A model generated the notes under the pieces. The model was not told the origin of the DNA. It saw only the letters and a program-made list of their open reading frames with translations, and did not search any database. From positions 3,410,001 to 3,474,000 of the forward strand of contig NZ_CP074570.1 of assembly GCF_019900845.1 (NCBI RefSeq): 64,000 nt of DNA, read 5' to 3'. This stretch comes from Paraneptunicella aestuarii. GTDB taxonomy: Bacteria > Pseudomonadota > Gammaproteobacteria > Enterobacterales > Alteromonadaceae. The translations under genes and the position numbers were made by a program. Of this stretch, positions 54,585 through 64,000 are shown in pieces; the first letter of the stretch is position 1, and every line of letters starts with the position of its first letter.

Positions 54585-55598
54585 ATGAGCACAGTCATCA
54601 CAGACATATCAAGCTTAGTCGGATTTCATCTTTGTAAGCGACTGCTTGCCAAAGGTGAGAATGTTATTGGGGTGTACTCAGGTGAAAACGCATCAGGCTC
54701 TGAGAGCAATCGCTCAAACAAAAGCTCTTATAGAATCAATGCGTTACGTAACAGTGCCAATGCCCATCACTTGCAACTACATGAACTGGATTTATTGCAA
54801 ACGTCACCCATTGAAGCAGTATTAGCGCAACATCAGCCAGCCACCGTTATCCATTTAAGCGAATTTAGCAACAGTATCCATAATGCCCAGCAGGTACTTT
54901 GCAAAACCATGAACGTGTTGCATGCTTGCCATCAAAACCAGATCCAACATTGCATTCTTAATTCCAGTAGCGACGTGTATTTGCCTCACTTGCATAACAG
55001 TATGTCGGTTCATGAACTGGCTGAACATCCACATTCTATTGTTGGTGCGACTGCACGTTCAAATGAACTGTTTGCTCACAGCATAAGCCATACACACCAA
55101 CTTCCTTGCACGATTGTTCGATTATTTGAAGTCTACGGGGAAGAGGCTGACAGTTCGAATCTGGTGCAAAGGTTTTGGGATCTCATTCAACGAGGTGAAG
55201 ACGTTAATATCTCGACTTATCTAGGCGTTGAGTTCGACTTCACTTATGTCGACGATGTTTGCAATACGCTGCTAAGGCTAATGGAACACCCGGCAAAACC
55301 CGACCCGGAATGGCTTCCTGACGATGAACACCTCAACAGCAGTGATGCGCCCTGGAGGATATACAACAGCGGCACGGGTGTGGGAACAGATGTATTAGGG
55401 TTAGTCGAGCTGTTGGAAGTCGTTCTGGAAAAGAAAGCCAGTATAAAAGCATCCAGTGAAGTTCAAACGGTAAAAACTGAGATACCATTCAAACAACTGG
55501 CAGATAATACCGAGCTATTGCAAGAAACTGGATATCAACCCAGAACCACTCTGAGAGAAGGCTTGGCAAATATGAAACAAGCCCTATCTTCTCTTTAA
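54585..55598 (+). CDS. NAD-epimerase/dehydratase homologue that has lost its catalytic motifs
   Basis: The protein has 337 residues and aligns over its length with UDP-glucuronate-epimerase-type extended SDRs (RLFEVYGEEADSSNLVQRF, VEFDFTYVDDV, YNSGTG). Two key motifs are degenerate. The TGxxGxxG cofactor loop reads TDISSLVG, with two of three Gly lost. The catalytic Y-x3-K reads VGATA, with both Tyr and Lys lost, in SIVGATARSNELFAHS, where relatives have SLYAATKKSNELMAHT. The frame is intact and the remaining fold is preserved, so it may be a pseudoenzyme or regulator, not an ordinary pseudogene. It is followed at 51 nt by the TVP38 gene. Confidence 0.85.
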   Translation: MSTVITDISSLVGFHLCKRLLAKGENVIGVYSGENASGSESNRSNKSSYRINALRNSANAHHLQLHELDLLQTSPIEAVLAQHQPATVIHLSEFSNSIHNAQQVLCKTMNVLHACHQNQIQHCILNSSSDVYLPHLHNSMSVHELAEHPHSIVGATARSNELFAHSISHTHQLPCTIVRLFEVYGEEADSSNLVQRFWDLIQRGEDVNISTYLGVEFDFTYVDDVCNTLLRLMEHPAKPDPEWLPDDEHLNSSDAPWRIYNSGTGVGTDVLGLVELLEVVLEKKASIKASSEVQTVKTEIPFKQLADNTELLQETGYQPRTTLREGLANMKQALSSL

Positions 55599-55649
55599 CT
55601 TGCTTATCTTTAACCTGAATCTCTTTAACCTAAGAACATTACCCAAAGC

Positions 55650-56291
55650 ATGACTTCGTTAATCAAACTGATCCTGACACTTGCCCTGATATTCATCAGT
55701 ATCTTTCTACTGCTGAACACAACGGGCATAGTCACGCTGGACAAGATCAAGGTCTGGCTATCTGTTGCTCAGAATATCTCACCGGTTTATGTGGTCGCTC
55801 TTGTGGTTGGGTTGCTGATTGTGGATTTAATCATTTCAGTGCCAACACTGGCACTGACCATACTCAGCGGTTTCTTCCTTGGCGCGGCGATGGGAGCAAG
55901 TGCCGCCATTGCGGGGTTGTTATTGTCGGGTTCACTGGGATATTGGCTGAGCTACCACTACGGTGAGCGCTACCTGGGTTGGGTGCTGAAACATCCAGAA
56001 GCCCGACAGGAAGCAACACAAAGTTTTGAGAAGCATGGCACGACGATGATTTTTCTGTCTCGTGCAGTGCCTATGCTACCGGAAATATCAGCCTGTATGG
56101 CTGGCGTAACCAGAATGCCCTATCGAAAGTTCATTGCGGCCTGGCTAGTGGGATGTGTACCTTATTGCATCATCGCCAGTTACGCAGGCTCTATCAGTAC
56201 AATTGAAAACCCAACTCCCGCGATCATCGGCGCCGTTGCCTTGATGACCAGCCTTTGGCTTGGCTGGTTATATTTCAAGAAGCGACAGTAA
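55650..56291 (+). CDS. TVP38/TMEM64 (DedA-superfamily) membrane protein
   Basis: The protein has 213 residues with about six membrane helices. It has the family signature LTILSGFFLGAAMGASAAIAG, followed by FEKHGTTMIFLSRAVPMLPE and a final helix ending WLYFKKRQ. The Arg-Pro motif FLSRAVP, conserved in DedA/TVP38 proteins, is present. Relatives are proposed undecaprenyl-phosphate or lipid flippases. It starts 51 nt after the epimerase-like gene, so the two may be cotranscribed. Confidence 0.88.
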   Translation: MTSLIKLILTLALIFISIFLLLNTTGIVTLDKIKVWLSVAQNISPVYVVALVVGLLIVDLIISVPTLALTILSGFFLGAAMGASAAIAGLLLSGSLGYWLSYHYGERYLGWVLKHPEARQEATQSFEKHGTTMIFLSRAVPMLPEISACMAGVTRMPYRKFIAAWLVGCVPYCIIASYAGSISTIENPTPAIIGAVALMTSLWLGWLYFKKRQ

Positions 56292-56317
56292 ACAGGTCTC
56301 TCTAGTAAACACTGCTT

Positions 56318-57739
56318 CTAATTCTGTTTCACTATCTCTTTAATGATATTGGTGGTCGAAATACCGTCTTCAAAATTAAGCACTTTGACCTCACCGCCAT
56401 TGGCGACAACCTGCTTGCCACCCGCAATGTCTTCAGGCTTGTAATCACCGCCTTTCACCAGAAGGTCAGGCAGGATCTCGCTAATTAAGCGCTCAGGGGT
56501 TTCCTCACCAAAAGGCACAACCCAATCGACAGACGCCAAAGCAGACAATACCGACATACGGCGCTCAAGGTTATTGATTGGACGACCAGCACCTTTCAAT
56601 TTCTTCACCGACTCATCACTGTTCACAGCAACAATCAGGCGATTACCCAACTTTGCCGCGTTTTCCAGATAAGACACATGCCCTGAGTGTAGAATATCGA
56701 AACAACCATTGGTCATGACAATCCTCTCACCCCGAAGTTTAGCTGTTCTGACAGCAATTTTAAGCTGCTCTTCAGTCATTACACCCAGGCCGATATCTGT
56801 GTCCATGCTCACGGCATGTGCTAACTCATTTACATTGACGGTTGAAGTACCTAACTTGCCAACCACAACGCCTGCGGCAGCATTAGCCAATACACATGCG
56901 TCGGGTAACGAAGCGCCCGATGCCAGGGAAGCGGCAAGCGCAGCAACCACAGTGTCCCCAGCTCCGGTTACGTCATAAACTTCTTTGGCTTTCGCTGGTA
57001 AATGCAGCTCGGGCTGGTCGCGCTGAATCAAGGTCATACCATGTTCAGAACGTGTCACCAGCAAGGCTTGTAAATCCAAATCCTGGATCAGCTTTTGTGC
57101 CTTGGCAACAATACTGTCTTCATCCAGGCACACGCCCACTACGCCCTGAAACTCGCTCATATTCGGCGTTAGCAGTGTCGCTCCACGATAACGAGCAAAG
57201 TCAGTACCTTTAGGATCAACAACAACCGGAATATTCTTTTCTTTCGCTAATTGAATAAAGGTTTGTGGCTCACTTAAGCAGCCCTTGGCGTAATCCGATA
57301 AAACCAATGCACCTGCAGAAGCGAGCTGTTGTTGTGCTAAAGCCAAAAGAGGCTGTTTACTGATGTGCTGGAAATTCTGTTCGAAATCGAGGCGGATCAG
57401 TTGCTGATTGCGGCTTAAAATCCGCAGTTTGGTGATGGTCTCCTGACCTTCAACCTGATCAAAGAAACACTCAATACCGACAGAGCCTAAAACCTGTTGC
57501 AGCGTTTGTGCAGCTTCATCCTTACCACATAAGCCCCCCACAGCAACCTTTGCGCCCAAAGCAGCAATATTCAGTGCCACGTTAGCAGCGCCGCCCGGAC
57601 GTTCTTCTGAACCTTCAATCTTAACAACGGGTACCGGCGCTTCTGGTGAAATTCTGCTGGTGGGCCCCAACCAATACCTGTCTAACATAATGTCGCCGAC
57701 AACAACTACATTCGCTTTTGAAAACACAGGTATTTGCAT
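56318..57739 (-). CDS. hldE: Bifunctional heptose-7-phosphate kinase / heptose-1-phosphate adenylyltransferase
   Basis: The protein has 473 residues. The N-terminal ribokinase-like domain (1 to about 315) contains [23 protein letters not shown] and [13 protein letters not shown] (catalytic Asp, about 263). The C-terminal nucleotidyltransferase (about 335-473) has [16 protein letters not shown] and a [10 protein letters not shown] motif. HldE makes ADP-heptose for the LPS inner core. The length equals that of E. coli HldE (477). It is monocistronic in this window, converging with the TVP38 gene. Confidence 0.97.
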   Translation of the reverse strand: MQIPVFSKANVVVVGDIMLDRYWLGPTSRISPEAPVPVVKIEGSEERPGGAANVALNIAALGAKVAVGGLCGKDEAAQTLQQVLGSVGIECFFDQVEGQETITKLRILSRNQQLIRLDFEQNFQHISKQPLLALAQQQLASAGALVLSDYAKGCLSEPQTFIQLAKEKNIPVVVDPKGTDFARYRGATLLTPNMSEFQGVVGVCLDEDSIVAKAQKLIQDLDLQALLVTRSEHGMTLIQRDQPELHLPAKAKEVYDVTGAGDTVVAALAASLASGASLPDACVLANAAAGVVVGKLGTSTVNVNELAHAVSMDTDIGLGVMTEEQLKIAVRTAKLRGERIVMTNGCFDILHSGHVSYLENAAKLGNRLIVAVNSDESVKKLKGAGRPINNLERRMSVLSALASVDWVVPFGEETPERLISEILPDLLVKGGDYKPEDIAGGKQVVANGGEVKVLNFEDGISTTNIIKEIVKQN

Positions 57740-58078
57740 TGTGGAACCACGCTTTATCTGGAAAATCGGAAATACTTAACCTGAGCTGCACATAAGAAAA
57801 CGCTCAAAATAGAAAGATAAATATTTATATTTCAATAAATTACAAATTAAGTTTCTATTATATGGCTGCAAAGCATTTTGTGCTGAGCTACTTTTCTGTG
57901 AATTCGAGGCAAATTTACACGCCAATAGCCAGCCTATTGCAAGTAAATTTAACGAAGAAGTCGCTGAAAATAGCCATCTCAAAACGTTTTCTTATGCGCA
58001 GTTCAGGTTACTTCAATGCGGGAAGTTTACCACGGGAACAGAAGGACTCAACGCCCGTTGGAAAAATACCGATCCAGC
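57740..58078. other. Intergenic region upstream of hldE
   Basis: About 340 bp without a supported gene. A forward frame (57862-58356) overlaps the ArsR gene on the other strand and has no ribosome-binding site, so I reject it. The AT-rich part near 57790-57860 should hold the hldE promoter. Confidence 0.4.
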
Positions 58079-58426
58079 TCAGGAACACAAACGCTGTTCG
58101 CCTTTACCCTGAAATAAAGCAGGCAACGCCAGTAAACGATGCTGATTTCCCTGATAACAGCTATTCAGAATATCCTGTGCCCACGACGGTAATTCATCAC
58201 TCATTTGGTAATACAACCAAAGCTCGTGACGATTCTCCTTCACAATTCCTTTATTGCGTAACAGCACCAGGTGTCGAGAGACTGTCGATAACTTTTCATT
58301 TAATACTTCGGCTAGCTCGCATGAACACAGTTCCCCCTTATTACTGTTGTGCATAAGCAACAAAACAAGATTAAGGCGAACAGGATCTGCCAGACAACGA
58401 AAAAAATGCTCGGTTTGCATCTTCAT
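58079..58426 (-). CDS. ArsR/SmtB-family winged-helix regulator
   Basis: The protein has 115 residues with the ArsR fold: FRCLADPVRLNLVLLLM, then GELCSCELAEVLNEKLSTVSRHL, where ELCxCEL is the metal-box position of ArsR proteins (two Cys, Cys-x-Cys). A beta-hairpin wing (KENRHELWLYYQMSD) follows. The Cys pair suggests a soft metal, arsenic or thiol sensor. No resistance gene lies next to it; the DUF350 protein gene is the neighbour. Confidence 0.9.
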   Translation of the reverse strand: MKMQTEHFFRCLADPVRLNLVLLLMHNSNKGELCSCELAEVLNEKLSTVSRHLVLLRNKGIVKENRHELWLYYQMSDELPSWAQDILNSCYQGNQHRLLALPALFQGKGEQRLCS

Positions 58427-58616
58427 TTTTCAATAACCGTTAATCATCATTCCAAATGTGAGAGCCAGCGATTGTCACTTGCGATAATTCCGGTGCGATA
58501 GCGCCAGAAAGAGTCAACTTTAGAAGGCCCTCGGGTAAATTTGGTATCTAAAATTACCGAAACGCTACCCGAGTTTTATGAAACTTATATGAAAATATGT
58601 GAGAGAGCCTGTCACA

Positions 58617-59519
58617 TTAGGTTAAAAAGCCTTTGAGAATAAGGGCAATACCGATGCTAATCGCCATTTCAATACTGGCAACACCAATATTATGTTGCTG
58701 ATCAATTTCCTGAACCAAATCCACTTTCATCAAAATCAAGCGTTTAGAAATCGAAACCAGAATGGTCAAAATACCGGTTAATGCTAAACCAACAACCAAC
58801 CAGCTAGTCAGATTACTCACATAACCAACGGGATTATAAACAAGCAAATTACCCGTGGCTGTCACCACCACGGCCGTTCCCAACATATGTCCAGAATGTT
58901 GAATGGCTGTTGCCATCTGGCCTTTTTCCAACGAGCTTTGTAACGACCCGACTCGATTATTCTCAGTAAAACGACGCTCATAGATACGTGTCATGGTTAA
59001 TAGAATGGCTTGAGCCACCAGGAAGCCCGAAAACACCGCAACAAAGGCATTAACGTCAATACCTTTCACCCATAGCATGACGCTCTGAACAACCAAAGCA
59101 ATAGCGATGGAACTTGATGCATCGACCATTGCCACGGCAACGTTACGATCCTGAATATGAAACTCTTTATCCAGCCGATTCAAAATCAACTTATCGTGCG
59201 CATAGCGACCAATTTTTATCAAGACAATACCAACCACACCATAAACAATCATGGTAAGAGCCGAATCAGTAAAACTGTTGGTGACCGAGTTAATAACGCC
59301 ACCGACAAGCACGATAGATAGCCCCAACAAACGCCCGGCGACACTAATGCCATAGGCAAAATTATCGCGCTTTATGAGTTCTTTATCGTTGGAGGAGGAG
59401 GTTAAAAGCGAAGACATCCAGCGCATTGCAATTAGCAATACTATGGCGATCACCATATCAATAGCGAAATACCAGCCTAAATCGGAAGGTAATGGAATAA
59501 GGTTGACGAGAGCACCCAT
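58617..59519 (-). CDS. DUF350-type polytopic membrane protein
   Basis: The protein has 300 residues with about eight membrane helices. It contains helix pairs characteristic of DUF350, including ISVAGRLLGLSIVLVGGV (about 54-75) and a second copy near GWLVVGLALTGILTILVS-type sequence. The function is unknown; stress- and starvation-related roles are suggested for the family. The gene is separated by 190 nt from the ArsR gene and by 221 nt from glnE. Confidence 0.82.
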   Translation of the reverse strand: MGALVNLIPLPSDLGWYFAIDMVIAIVLLIAMRWMSSLLTSSSNDKELIKRDNFAYGISVAGRLLGLSIVLVGGVINSVTNSFTDSALTMIVYGVVGIVLIKIGRYAHDKLILNRLDKEFHIQDRNVAVAMVDASSSIAIALVVQSVMLWVKGIDVNAFVAVFSGFLVAQAILLTMTRIYERRFTENNRVGSLQSSLEKGQMATAIQHSGHMLGTAVVVTATGNLLVYNPVGYVSNLTSWLVVGLALTGILTILVSISKRLILMKVDLVQEIDQQHNIGVASIEMAISIGIALILKGFLT

Positions 59520-59740
59520 AACTACTTAACTTTATTGTTCTTTTTACATAAAGAATAGGTTCTTTTGATTTAAGTAGCTCACGCTTCGAGTGTCAAATAG
59601 ATTCTCGAATTAAATGAAATAATTAGAGTAATTTCATTGATTTAGAGCAATTGCCTTGTGAGATAGACCGTAAAAATAAAATCCGGGTAATATAAGCAAG
59701 CTCACAAATCCAGGTTAACTTAGCGACGGATGTTCACTCC

Positions 59741-62575
59741 ATGCAGGAAATCATCAATAAAACATCAGAGCAGTATTGGCACAAATTAACAGAAGTTGCT
59801 GAGTTATCTCAGTTTGATATTCAGTCCCAATATGAAATAAAACGCACTCTGGGGCTCAGTGATTTTATCGCCGAACAGGTTATCAGACACCCTGAATGGC
59901 TCGAATTAGCGTTATTGCCAAGCCCTGAGTTAACCAGTAAAGCGGCTTATCAAGCATCACTCATTGAGCAATTAAACAGAACATCGTCGGAAACCGAAGC
60001 GCAATCCATTATTCGTCGCTTCCGACACAGGCACATGGTACATATTGCCTGGCTGGATCTGAACAATAAGCAGGATATCAAAACCTCGCTGCAACAAGTG
60101 TCAGACTTAGCCGATGCAATTATTGTCGCCACCTATCATTGGCTCTACACCTTGATGAGCGAAAAGTATGGCACGCCACAGGGCGAACATGGCGACCAGC
60201 CCTTGCTGATCATTGCCATGGGAAAACTGGGTGGCAGAGAGTTAAACTTTTCTTCAGATATCGACCTGATATTTACCTACCCGGAAGTAGGCGAAACCTC
60301 GGGTGGCAGAAAGCCGCTGGAAAACCAGACCTTTTTTACTCGTCTTGGGCAAAAACTCATCACCGCATTGAATCAAACCACGGTGGACGGACAAGCATTC
60401 CGTGTCGATATGCGCCTGCGCCCCTTCGGGGACAGCGGCCCCTTAGTAACGCATTTCGCCGCATTGGAAGATTATTATCAGGAACAAGGCCGGGAATGGG
60501 AACGTTACGCCATGGTGAAAGCTCGCGTGTTAAATGACGAGACACCTTACGCAGACAATCTCAATACCATCCTCAAGCCATTTGTATTTAGGCGATACAT
60601 CGACTTTGGCGTGATTGATTCTCTGCGCCAAATGAAACAACTCATTCAACAGGAAGTACGCCGAAGAAAACTCAACAACAATATCAAGCTGGGTAAAGGC
60701 GGCATTCGTGAAGTGGAATTCATTGTGCAATGTTTCCAGCTTATTCGAGGTGGCAGGGAAACCGAATTACAAGGTAAAAGCCTATTGCAGACGCTAAAGC
60801 AGATAGGTACAAACAACATACTTCCAGCCGACATTGCAGAGCAACTTGAAACCGAATACCTGTACTTAAGAAAAATAGAACACTGCCTACAACAATTTGC
60901 CGATAAGCAAACCCAGGATTTACCTCTTGAAGCACTGAACCAACAGCGCCTTGCGGAAGTCATGGGAAAAACAGATTTTTTTGAATTACTGCAACAAATC
61001 GATCAATGCATGGCATTCATCGGTGAACAGTTTGAACAAATCATCGGCGATAGTGAAGAAGATGAGGATGATAGTAGCCTCAATCAATTAAAAGACCTGT
61101 GGACACTGGAATTAGCCAAAGAAGAAGCCACAGAGTTATTGCAAGGATTACTACCAGAATCTCAGCAAGAAACGTGCATAGAACTGGTTCAGAGCTTCCA
61201 GCAAGATGTTGCCAAAAAACCTATAGGCACTCGCGGAGCCGACACTCTAGACAAACTAATTCCAGCTTTGTTGTTACAGGTTATCGAACACGCTCCGGAA
61301 AAAATATCAGATTTATTACCCAGAGTGTTTAATGTAGTTAATGCCATTCTGCAACGAACGGCCTATCTGGAATTACTGGTTGAAAACAAAGGGGCTCTGA
61401 ATCAACTGGTAAAACTCTGTGATGCCAGTTTGTGGATAGCTCAACAAATTCAGCAATTTCCCATCTTGCTGGATGAATTGCTTGATCCTTCTTCTCTGTA
61501 CAACCCCACTCCCACGTCACAATTTGCCGCCATGCTAAGGCAGACCTTGTTGCGCGTGCCTCAAGACGATTTAGAACTACAAATGGAAACCCTGCGCCAA
61601 TTCAAACTCAGCCAGCAACTACGTATTGCAGCCGCGGACGTTACGGGTGTGTTGCCAGTGATGAAAGTCAGTGATCATCTCACCGCATTAGCTGAGACCA
61701 TCATTGCGGAAACCGTACAAATGGCATGGCAACAAATGACTGAGCGCTATGGCTACCCAGACGGAGCCAGTGATGAAAACAAGTTATTCGCTATCGTAGC
61801 CTACGGCAAACTGGGCGGTATCGAGTTAGGTTATGGTTCAGACCTGGATCTGGTGTTCCTGCATCAATGCGATAGCAATGCCGATACCAACGGTAAAAAG
61901 AGCATAGAGTCGCGACAGTTCTATATCAAACTGACTCAGCGTATTGTGCATATATTCACCACCAAAACCATGTCTGGCGACTTGTACGAAGTCGATATGC
62001 GATTACGCCCATCCGGTAACTCAGGGCTATTGGTCTCGCACATCAATGCCTTTGAACAATACCAGCATGAAGAAGCCTGGACATGGGAACATCAAGCTTT
62101 GGTAAGAAGCCGATTCATTTATGGTGACACTGAATTACAGAAACGCTTTTTATCAATACGTTCAAAGATTTTGCGCAAACCCAGAACCCTGCCCGAACTA
62201 CAAAAAGACATCACTGAAATGCGAGAAAAGATGCGCCAGCACTTGAATAAAGGCAATGTCGGGCAATTCGATTTGAAGCAGGACATCGGCGGCATCGCCG
62301 ACATTGAATTTTTAGTGCAGTATTGGGTGTTAGCTCATAGTCATCAACATGCTGAGCTGGTTCAATGGTCGGATAATGTTCGTATACTCGCTCAGCTTGC
62401 AGAGCTGAACATCATCTCTCAGGCACAACAGGCCATATTGAATGACAGCTACCTGGCTTACCGAAATTTTGGTCATCGTTTGGCATTAGAATCCTTGTCG
62501 GCACTGGACAATTCGCAGCAATTCCAGCAACAGAGAAGTGAAGTGGAAACGATTTGGAAGAGTACATTTCAATAA
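59741..62575 (+). CDS. glnE: Bifunctional glutamine-synthetase adenylyltransferase/deadenylylase
   Basis: The protein has 944 residues, almost equal to E. coli GlnE (946). It has two nucleotidyltransferase domains: the N-terminal adenylyl-removing one with GKLGGRELNFSSDIDL (near residue 160) and the C-terminal adenylyltransferase with GKLGGIELGYGSDLDL (near residue 690). The PII-binding regulatory region lies between them. GlnE controls glutamine synthetase activity according to nitrogen status. The start is ATG at 59741, after AGCGACGG. It appears to be monocistronic. Confidence 0.98.
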   Translation: MQEIINKTSEQYWHKLTEVAELSQFDIQSQYEIKRTLGLSDFIAEQVIRHPEWLELALLPSPELTSKAAYQASLIEQLNRTSSETEAQSIIRRFRHRHMVHIAWLDLNNKQDIKTSLQQVSDLADAIIVATYHWLYTLMSEKYGTPQGEHGDQPLLIIAMGKLGGRELNFSSDIDLIFTYPEVGETSGGRKPLENQTFFTRLGQKLITALNQTTVDGQAFRVDMRLRPFGDSGPLVTHFAALEDYYQEQGREWERYAMVKARVLNDETPYADNLNTILKPFVFRRYIDFGVIDSLRQMKQLIQQEVRRRKLNNNIKLGKGGIREVEFIVQCFQLIRGGRETELQGKSLLQTLKQIGTNNILPADIAEQLETEYLYLRKIEHCLQQFADKQTQDLPLEALNQQRLAEVMGKTDFFELLQQIDQCMAFIGEQFEQIIGDSEEDEDDSSLNQLKDLWTLELAKEEATELLQGLLPESQQETCIELVQSFQQDVAKKPIGTRGADTLDKLIPALLLQVIEHAPEKISDLLPRVFNVVNAILQRTAYLELLVENKGALNQLVKLCDASLWIAQQIQQFPILLDELLDPSSLYNPTPTSQFAAMLRQTLLRVPQDDLELQMETLRQFKLSQQLRIAAADVTGVLPVMKVSDHLTALAETIIAETVQMAWQQMTERYGYPDGASDENKLFAIVAYGKLGGIELGYGSDLDLVFLHQCDSNADTNGKKSIESRQFYIKLTQRIVHIFTTKTMSGDLYEVDMRLRPSGNSGLLVSHINAFEQYQHEEAWTWEHQALVRSRFIYGDTELQKRFLSIRSKILRKPRTLPELQKDITEMREKMRQHLNKGNVGQFDLKQDIGGIADIEFLVQYWVLAHSHQHAELVQWSDNVRILAQLAELNIISQAQQAILNDSYLAYRNFGHRLALESLSALDNSQQFQQQRSEVETIWKSTFQ

Positions 62576-62655
62576 GATCCGGCTTTTCCCGGACTTATTG
62601 AGCGCCCTCCATGTTTGAAATGGGATGATTGCGCTGAAACAAGAAAAGCTGTCGA

Positions 62656-63285
62656 TTAACCATTATCCGGCCCGGCAGCAACACAGAATTTATTGAGATA
62701 TTCGGATTCTTTTTCAGTGATAACCAAAGAACGATTCTTCGGGCAAACATAAGCTCGCACAGTGCCATTAAAGTTACTATCAACGGTGCGAGCTATTTTG
62801 TGCAGAGAACCCACAATGGTATCATCCATCTGGAAATGATCCTTAACGATAAAATCCTGATCCAGTTCCCAAATGACTTGCATCCCTTCTTTTTGAGCAA
62901 ATAAAGTAATGGCTTCACGCAATGTGGTTCCGGCTTCAAACGTACGATACTTATGTTCCCCAACCCATCTTCCTGTAACAGGCTGCTGAGTGCTCTCCAT
63001 GTCTTTCAAACGTTCAGTGAGAGGGCGTTCTTCCGAGTCATTTAATTGCATCACAAAATCACTCACCTCTTCTTCAACTGGTTTGGTTTGTGATTTTCGA
63101 TAGTCACTATAAAAATTGCTCATGTTGCTGGAAATACTTTTGGCTTTTTCTGCACCTACAGCCTGAGGAGTCTTTTCTCTTGAACTCTGTAGCATAATCA
63201 CGGTTACAGCAACCACGATTAATACCAAGGCGAGCCCAACATGACGAGCCCAGAACATTGCATTTGAAACCGGTTTACCTGCCAT
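62656..63285 (-). CDS. TcpQ-like membrane-anchored protein
   Basis: The protein has 209 residues with one N-terminal membrane helix (VGLALVLIVVAVTVIML, about 15-32). A helical linker leads to a C-terminal TcpQ/secretin-associated domain (about 112-200), with GTTLREAITLFAQKEGMQVIW, IVKDHFQMDDTI and a Cys pair. TcpQ-like domains often work with secretins or pilus assembly, but no such gene is adjacent. It converges with glnE. The function is unknown. Confidence 0.7.
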   Translation of the reverse strand: MAGKPVSNAMFWARHVGLALVLIVVAVTVIMLQSSREKTPQAVGAEKAKSISSNMSNFYSDYRKSQTKPVEEEVSDFVMQLNDSEERPLTERLKDMESTQQPVTGRWVGEHKYRTFEAGTTLREAITLFAQKEGMQVIWELDQDFIVKDHFQMDDTIVGSLHKIARTVDSNFNGTVRAYVCPKNRSLVITEKESEYLNKFCVAAGPDNG

Positions 63286-63459
63286 TACCTAACTCTTTAT
63301 CTAACTCTTCACCTAACGTCTTCATACCTTACGTACTTCACGTAAATGCATTGCCATTAAAAAATATAAAACTTCTTTATATCTGATCCTAAAAAAACTG
63401 ACTAGTTCAATTAATGCTCGAATGTATTTGAAAACATACCAAATCAGATGCCTGAAAAA

Positions 63460-64000
63460 TCATTTTTTCAGGTTGTCATACCGTGATGGCGCATCAGCAT
63501 CTTGCCGGGTTTTATAGCGCTTATGCATCCAAAGATACTGTTCTGGTGCCTCCATAATCAGTTCTTCTACACGCTCGTTAATTTTACGAGCATTTATCTT
63601 ATCGTCTTGATCAGGAAAATCCTTTAATCCCGGGGAGTATTTAATAACATATCCTTTATCGTCCCGGAATGAATTTATAAACACGGTTTCACAATTTGAA
63701 CGCTGTACAATAATCACCGGGCCTAAAGTAGTCGCAACATCTTGCACCGCAAATAACGGAGCAAAAGCACTGTTATGTGGGCCATAATCCTGATCCGGCA
63801 GGTAAAATGTCACTTCCCCATCATCTAGCGCTTTAAATAGAGACTTAAGATCTCGTTTACTAATGAGATAATTGTTAGAACGAGCCCGACCACGATACTG
63901 CAAAAACTCCATCACCGGATTATCATGAGGCCGATAAAAACCAACCGAAGGTTTCTGCAAGCCCGCAACACGACATCCCACTTCAAGCGTCATATTATGT
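63460..64000 (-). CDS. Lipid A biosynthesis lauroyl acyltransferase-type protein (LpxL/LpxM), N-terminal part outside window
   Basis: The open frame continues past base 64000, so the first residues are missing. The last 180 codons encode HNMTLEVGCRVAGL (the His-x4-Glu type acyltransferase motif), QYRGRARSNNYLISKRDLKSLF, then YLPDQDYGPHNSAFAPLF and EQYLWMHKRYKTR. This matches the C-terminal two thirds of LpxL/HtrB-family enzymes, which add a secondary acyl chain to lipid A. It is the last gene of the window, and its stop codon at 63460 is real. Confidence 0.9.
   Translation of the reverse strand, partial: HNMTLEVGCRVAGLQKPSVGFYRPHDNPVMEFLQYRGRARSNNYLISKRDLKSLFKALDDGEVTFYLPDQDYGPHNSAFAPLFAVQDVATTLGPVIIVQRSNCETVFINSFRDDKGYVIKYSPGLKDFPDQDDKINARKINERVEELIMEAPEQYLWMHKRYKTRQDADAPSRYDNLKK

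Noticed and set aside
57862..58356. 164-codon forward frame overlapping the arsR-type gene
   Set aside because: It lies mostly opposite the well-supported ArsR/SmtB gene and has no ribosome-binding site or motif.

Overview
This 64 kb window comes from a Gram-negative, probably marine or aquatic, gammaproteobacterium chromosome of moderate G+C content. The signs are TonB-dependent, two-partner-secretion and lipid A/heptose genes, a sodium-pumping oxaloacetate decarboxylase, a gammaproteobacterial GlnE and many exported proteins. I cannot name the genus from sequence alone. There is no rRNA operon, CRISPR array or intact transposon.

Layout. 1-9.1 kb (minus strand) is a surface and secretion block: the start of a large filamentous-haemagglutinin-like exoprotein (TpsA) behind its transporter (TpsB), then a 2,354-bp tandem duplication of a secreted alpha/beta-hydrolase gene plus a partner exported protein. 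9.3-20.4 kb holds a barrel-like protein, a crotonase, a GAF protein, a four-gene ECF sigma/membrane regulator operon, rpsT, an exported protein, an M28 peptidase, and a phosphate-starvation lipid-remodelling pair (PlcP-like phospholipase C plus OlsF-like ornithine-lipid synthase), each gene preceded by Pho-box-like repeats. 20.9-30 kb has a giant lipoprotein pullulanase, dapE, a 55-residue membrane protein and oadGAB. 30-38.5 kb has a secreted metzincin with calcium-type repeats, an AT-rich desert, an orphan XRE regulator, a TonB receptor and a 3-hydroxyisobutyrate-dehydrogenase-like gene.

38.7-42.2 kb looks like a decayed island: a CAT-anticodon tRNA, an unknown overlapping two-gene cassette, a broken integron-type integrase, a broken AlpA/excisionase-like gene and a 512-residue cysteine-containing protein of unknown function. 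42.5-44.1 kb is a compact envelope cluster (DUF4177-like, YidD-like, TM2, M48 peptidase). 44.3-54.3 kb is mainly metabolic: an APC transporter, an SDR/HSL-hydrolase fusion, a lipoprotein, a four-gene acyl-CoA dehydrogenase operon with a divergent LysR gene, and a peroxiredoxin-glutaredoxin fusion. 54.6-64 kb has an epimerase-like protein that has lost its catalytic motifs, a TVP38/DedA protein, hldE, an ArsR regulator, a DUF350 protein, glnE, a TcpQ-like protein and the 3' part of an lpxL-type acyltransferase running off the window.

The most promising observations are the plcP-olsF pair with phased Pho boxes, the duplicated hydrolase/partner pair with a mosaic pattern suggesting gene conversion, the tRNA-proximal unknown cassette, and the catalytically stripped epimerase homologue.
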